From Lumbricus rubellus (taxonomy: Eukaryota; Annelida; Clitellata; Crassiclitellata; Lumbricidae): DNA of 64,000 nt. The notes beneath the pieces are model-generated. The model was not told the origin of the DNA and did no database searches. It was given only the letters and a program-made list of their open reading frames with translations. The stretch covers positions 30,003,068 to 30,067,067 of the forward strand of contig OX243816.1 in the NCBI GenBank assembly GCA_945859605.1, read 5' to 3'. A program made the position numbers and the translations under genes. Shown here one piece after another: positions 51,601 through 57,600 of the stretch (position 1 is its first letter; each line of letters starts with the position of its first letter).

Positions 51601-54600
51601 GGCCGAAAAAAATTATTATGCTTCAGAATTTTGTAAATATAGCAACAACTTGAAGAAAACCTGGAACCTCTTGCGTACTCTTATGGGGACTAACGATAAT
51701 GTAAATAACAATGCCTTATCCTTAACAGTCGACGGAGTGAAGGTTTCTGATCCCGAGACTGTAGCAAACAATTTTAATACTTATTTCACGGAGATAGCCC
51801 AGTCACTTGCAGCCAAACTTCCCACTGCTACGAGTTCCTTTGAAAAATTCATGCCTTCGTCACTTATCGAATCTTTTGGACTTAGTGAAACCTCCCCAGA
51901 GGAAATTATTCGACTTGGGCAATCCATAAATTGTTCACATGGCAGAGGAGTTGATGACATTGATCCAAGCATTGCACTTCTAACCCTACCCTCTATTGCT
52001 CACTTATTATCTGATATAATAAACTGTTCTTTTAACAGTGGGGTTTTTCCACAATCATTAAAAACTGCAAAAGTGGTTCCAGTTTATAAAAAGGGGGTTA
52101 AAGACGAATTAACAAATTACAGACCTATTTCAGTACTTCCATTTTTCTCAAAATTTTTTGAAAAAGCCATGTTTGAACGTCTTAATAATTTTTTTTCTAA
52201 AGGAAATGTCCTCTTCCCTTCGCAACATGGATTCCAATCTGGACACTCTACCTATATGCCATTGATGAGTATGCAAGACAAAATTTCCAATGCAATCGAA
52301 AATAAGCAGTATGCAATAGGTATTTTTTTCGACCTGGCAAAGGCCTTCGATACTGTTAATCATGACATCCTATTAAAGAAATTAAGCACTTATGGAATCC
52401 GGGGTACCCAGTTAAATTGGTTTTCAAGTTATTTTACAAATCGATCCCAGTTGGTTTCCTGCAATGGTGCTCTGTCTAATTTACGGCAAATTAACTTTGG
52501 AGTTCCCCAGGGGTCTATTCTCGGTCCTTTATTATTTCTTATTTATGTGAATGATCTCCCAAATGCATCTCCTTTATTGTACTTTATACTCTTCGCTGAT
52601 GACACCAATGTATTTTACTCCAACTCATCTCTTGAAACCCTATTTAATGATGTTAACTTTGAATTGAAAAATGTAGCCGAATGGTTCCAAGCAAATAAAC
52701 TGTCATTAAATCTTGATAAAACCAATTATATAATCTTTAAATCACATAGAAAGAGTTATGATGCAGGAAACCTGGGGGTGTGCATTGATGGGGTTCCACT
52801 AACTCAGGTAATATCAACCAAATTTCTAGGAGTATATATAGATCAGCACCTAACCTGGAAAGACCACATAAAAATTGTATCTAATAAAATTGCTAAAAAC
52901 CTTGGAATATTATCCCGTACCTCCCAGTTAGTACCTCCTCAAATTCGACTCACCTTGTATTATTCACTCATTTACCCATACCTCACTTACTGTAACATAA
53001 TATGGGCCTCCACCTATAAATCTAGTCTTCTGAATTTAATGAAGCTCCAAAAGCGAGCTATTAGATATATAGGAAATCTGCCCTATGGGACCACGACTGA
53101 ATCTAAATTCCGGGAATATAGCCTTCTAAATGTTTATCAAATTAGGCAGGTGCAGTTAGGCGAATTTATGTTCAGATATTTTCATGACCTATTACCTTCC
53201 GTGTTTAAGAATTTCTTCCTCCATACTACTAAGGTGCACTCTTATCATACTAGACACGCTGACTCTTACCATTTGCCTCACGCCCGCACCAATATCCGAC
53301 GCTTCTCTGTTAAATACAGTGGGGCTCAAACATGGAATAAGATTCCCCTCTCCATCAGACAGCTACCTAGCCTTCGAATCTTTAAGTCAAAATTGCGTGC
53401 CCTGATTCTTGACAATAAATAATAATTTATTCTGGTGCATTATGACTATTATTGATTCTCATTACAGAGTGAACAAATCGTCAAACTTTTAAATATCTTC
53501 TCCTACTCTGAATAAATTATATCTAAATCCTTACTACCCATGCAGCATCCAGTGTTGTTGAAAGTATCGGGCAAATGTACTTAAGTAAAAGTAAAAGTAA
53601 AGTGGATTTTAATTACTTAAGTAAAAGTAAAAGTACTCATCACAAATTGTACTTAAGTAAAAGTAAAAAGTATCCCCTTCCAATAATACTTTTAAAGTAA
53701 AAAGTAAAAGTACTGAGCCTTTCTATAACTCAATTGATTATTAACCTTCAAAAATACTAAATTCTCGAAATGGTTATCATTGAGTCTAGTATTTGCCCCT
53801 ACGCACGCCTCTGATTCATTTTAGCACAATGCACAGCTGAAGAGTCGTTCTGCTGCAGAAATCGCAGTGCATCCAGCGTGCACCACCATCGAAAATCTAT
53901 TTTTAGGCATGCAAATTTGAATAAGCTGTCTTAGCTTAGCGAAACGAAATGTTAATTAACGCTTTGAAGTAACGAACATTGTAACGGGTGTCGCATGAAT
54001 TGTAACGAAGTAAAAGTACTGAAATATGGGTAAAATTTTACTTCGTTGAAAGTAAAAGTATTTTATTTTTTCGATACTTCGTTACATGTGAAAGTACTCA
54101 AACTTTTACTTAAGTACAGTAACGCGTTACTTTTACTTCGTTACTGTACAACACTGGCAGCATCCCGACCATCCAGCGACCTCTGTGCCTTAACTTCATC
54201 TAGATCTACTAGAGGCCCTATGATCATCGAATTAATGTGTATTTGTGCTATTAGTTAAGTTAGTTAAGGTGTTTGCTGTTTGTTTTCTTAAATTAGTTTT
54301 TTTTTCACTTATACTTTATGTTAGGACCACGGTACGGCAACCTATTGGCCATCATCATCTTGGTATAGTCGCCCAGGGGACTCACCTAGCGGGGTTGTAA
54401 GACCCCTTCCGAGTCCCCTGTGCAACCAAATAGAAACCTTTGGCATCGTTATTTAAGTAATGTTTTATTATACTTATTAACCTTGTGTTTATGATGCTTT
54501 ATTTGATTTGTTCCTGTTGTTTTTGGTTGCCAAATAAATGATTTGTTTTTTTGGTTGCCAAATAAATGATTTGATTTGATTTGATAATCTATTTTTAAAA

Positions 54601-57600
54601 AATTGTGAAACAGTAAAATTTGTACACTATACAATTGGGAATAAAGAATGTATGACTTAGTTTCCATGCCATTGATTCTGACTTAACGAATTGTCTGAAA
54701 GTCTTATCATTGCTGCTACCATCAACATCAGGTGCTTACAATGTCAAAGTCCATTACGTCATTTGTCGATGGTAGCTACAATAAAACTGCTATCATAGTT
54801 AGTCAGAATTTCAATGTGTCTTCCCTATAATACGATGTCAAAATATGCTTCGACTCCAAATTCGACACATAATATTCATTCATTAATTCGATATCGATAT
54901 TTGTTATTATTTTACCAGAAATTGATTGTTGGTCATTCTTGAACATATCACAAGCACAGAGTGTATGAACGAATGAATGAGTTTAAAGTGATGTTGAGAC
55001 AGGTAATTGATAATTTATATAGCACCATTTCTTGGAAGCTGCTGGCAATGATTAATTAATTATCATTGTGTGTTTCAGATGATCATCGAGCCGTATGTGA
55101 GCGAGCTGTTCACGGCCATTTTCAAAGTGGACGATTCTTTGCCACCTGTCGTCAAATACCTGTTCGACTTTCTCGATAGAGCCGCTCAGACACGTGGCAT
55201 CACTGATGGCGATGTGGTTCACTCGTGGAAGAGTAACAGGTGGGTGATGAGCGTCTACATCATTTTCCTCTTAAATGTGGTCAAATTTACGGCCGAAATG
55301 AATAATCAATACCTTCGATTTCTTTGAGAATTTGCATAATGTCCTACAGTGTCTCTGTCGTTGTAGGAGATATGCAAGGTTTAAATGAATTGAAGTGATA
55401 CTGTAAACATAGAGAAAGAGCAGAAAAAGGAGATTATTTAATCAAGTCCGCTAAGTTATGTATGGGAATTCTTTTCTGCGGTGATTCAGCTCTGCCTTTT
55501 AAACTGAGCATACCATAGAATTCTGCACAGGAGGGTAATTAGTTAGTTTGTTTGTATGTGCACTTTTTATAGCACCCCTTCAAGATTTCTACTCAGAGGC
55601 ACTCCCGACTGAAGCGTGGACACTTCATCAGAGTTTCACGCCAAAGGGCTGAGCAATTGTGAGTGAATGACTTGCCCAAGGTCCTTACGCAGCAACTTGA
55701 GGTGGATTCGAACCTGCAACCCTCCGGCTGCAAGGCAGCGAACACACCACCGCGCCCCAAACAATTAGTGTAATGTAGGAAGCAATAAGTAAGTAATACG
55801 AATGATAATTCTTGCAGTAATTAATTAGTAAGTGCAAGCCGTGCCTCCAATTGGCAGGCTTAACCTTCTCAGTGATGGGCTCGATGACCTTCCTGTGGGG
55901 CTTGTCCTCTTTCCAAGGACCTTCTTTTCTCACCTAAGTACCGTTACCTTAAGCTGTGCTGGAGATGGGAGCACCTCTGAGTAGTTTCTTGAATGGTGCT
56001 ACACATATATAAATGTCCGATTTAAATGAATGAGCACGTAGTAATAAAAACTGTTAAGTAACAGCAGTTTTCATTTTCTGTTGTAGTTTGCTGTTGCGGT
56101 TCTGGGTGAACGTGCTCACGAATCCGAGTTTTGTGTTTGACGTTTGTAAGTCGGACGTTGTGTCGTCGTGTCTGTCGGTTGTTGCGCAGGCGTTCATGGA
56201 CAGCTGTTCAATGCAAGAACTCAACATAGGACAGGTCAGACAGCGGTTCAATCACATTGGCGGTTCAATCACATTTGCGGTTCAATCACATATGGGTGAT
56301 ATTGTTAATAATTGCAGTGTTGATGATCATATAACATCTGGTGAGAATGACATTGAATGATATTTTACAGTATAGTGTCGTGGCAGTAATAAATTGTGAC
56401 CATAGTGATGTTAATGAATAACGAGACAACAATGCTTGTTAATTGTTTCCAGGATTCTCCATCCACAAAGCTCCTCTTTGCCAAGGACATTCCAAAGTAC
56501 CGCACACTAGCTAGGCAGTTCTTTGCCAACATTCGAAATCTACCTGCTGTCTCTGATGCTGATATGGATACAAAGATGATGGAAATGTCCACAGTATGTA
56601 TTAAACAAGGGCTATTGCAAGATCTTTATTTGTTTATTCCTTCAATATTATCTTATTGGTGAACTGAATTTTTTTATGGTAGGTTTGATCAGGAAAACAA
56701 ATTTGTTTTTTCTATCTGGCTTATCATAAATTTGATCAGAATATCGTTAGTTTAATCTTGCACGTGCCATCTGCTTATCGCACGCTGGAATTATCAGTTC
56801 CTATTAACAAATGATAAGCTCATTACAGTCTCTGTTTGGCTTATCATAAAGTAGTTCTTCTATTCGGTGTACAGCTGCTGTGTTCTGCTTTGTTTTGCAG
56901 CGAAATCGAACGGATTTCAACTTGGAGGTGGCGCTTCGTGATCTCTATTTCTATGCCGACAAGTTTCAGTACGAGGTGAGTAATTCATCGTGATATGATT
57001 GGTATACATGTAACTTCACAAAATAAAACTATGGTACTTAAACAAATATGCTGCTCACTTATCTTACTTACTTACTTGCAATACTAAGCGTGCTGTCGAT
57101 CCTGTAACAGTTTGTTTCTGTGAAAATTTCAATTTCTTGCTGCCATGATGGCTATTTCGGATAATTTCATATTGAGAATATTTCATATGATGTTGCTTTT
57201 GTGTAATTCTGCATTTGGCATTTTTTAATCTGTTTCCAAGGCACACAGCTTGTAGTTTGAGGTGAGATTTATAAAGAGATGAGTGTTGCTTCTATCACAC
57301 TGGTGGACAATAGCTTATATCTGCCTGATATTCATTCACAGAAATTATTTTCGCCGTCTCTGTAATTCTCTGTTTCTGGCACCTATAATTCGGCTGGTTC
57401 CAAAGACATAAATTTTCTAGATGATGAAGAAATGAGTTTGTGATTTTATTTGGCTCCTGAAATTTTCAACAATTTAATGAGTGTTTCGTACGTTGCAAAC
57501 TGGAATCTTGCCTCTTCCACACTGCTAACGAATTGCAATATTTCTCTTTTTTAAGTTTATAAAATGCATGCATAAACTAGCAATTTTTAGTTGCATTGCA

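Larger units (their letters stand above)
51433..54583 (+). mobile_element. 5'-truncated LINE (jockey/CR1-like) in intron 29
   Basis: It contains the reverse-transcriptase ORF at 51470-53422, a 3' UTR, and a terminal (GATTT)n-type tail after 'ttgccaaataaatgatttg' (54530-54583). A hAT MITE (53550-54156) interrupts the 3' UTR. Endonuclease and ORF1 are absent. The 5' limit is set where coding similarity begins (in-frame PPPKKPW before the first ATG) and is approximate. It has the same orientation as the host gene. Confidence 0.8.
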
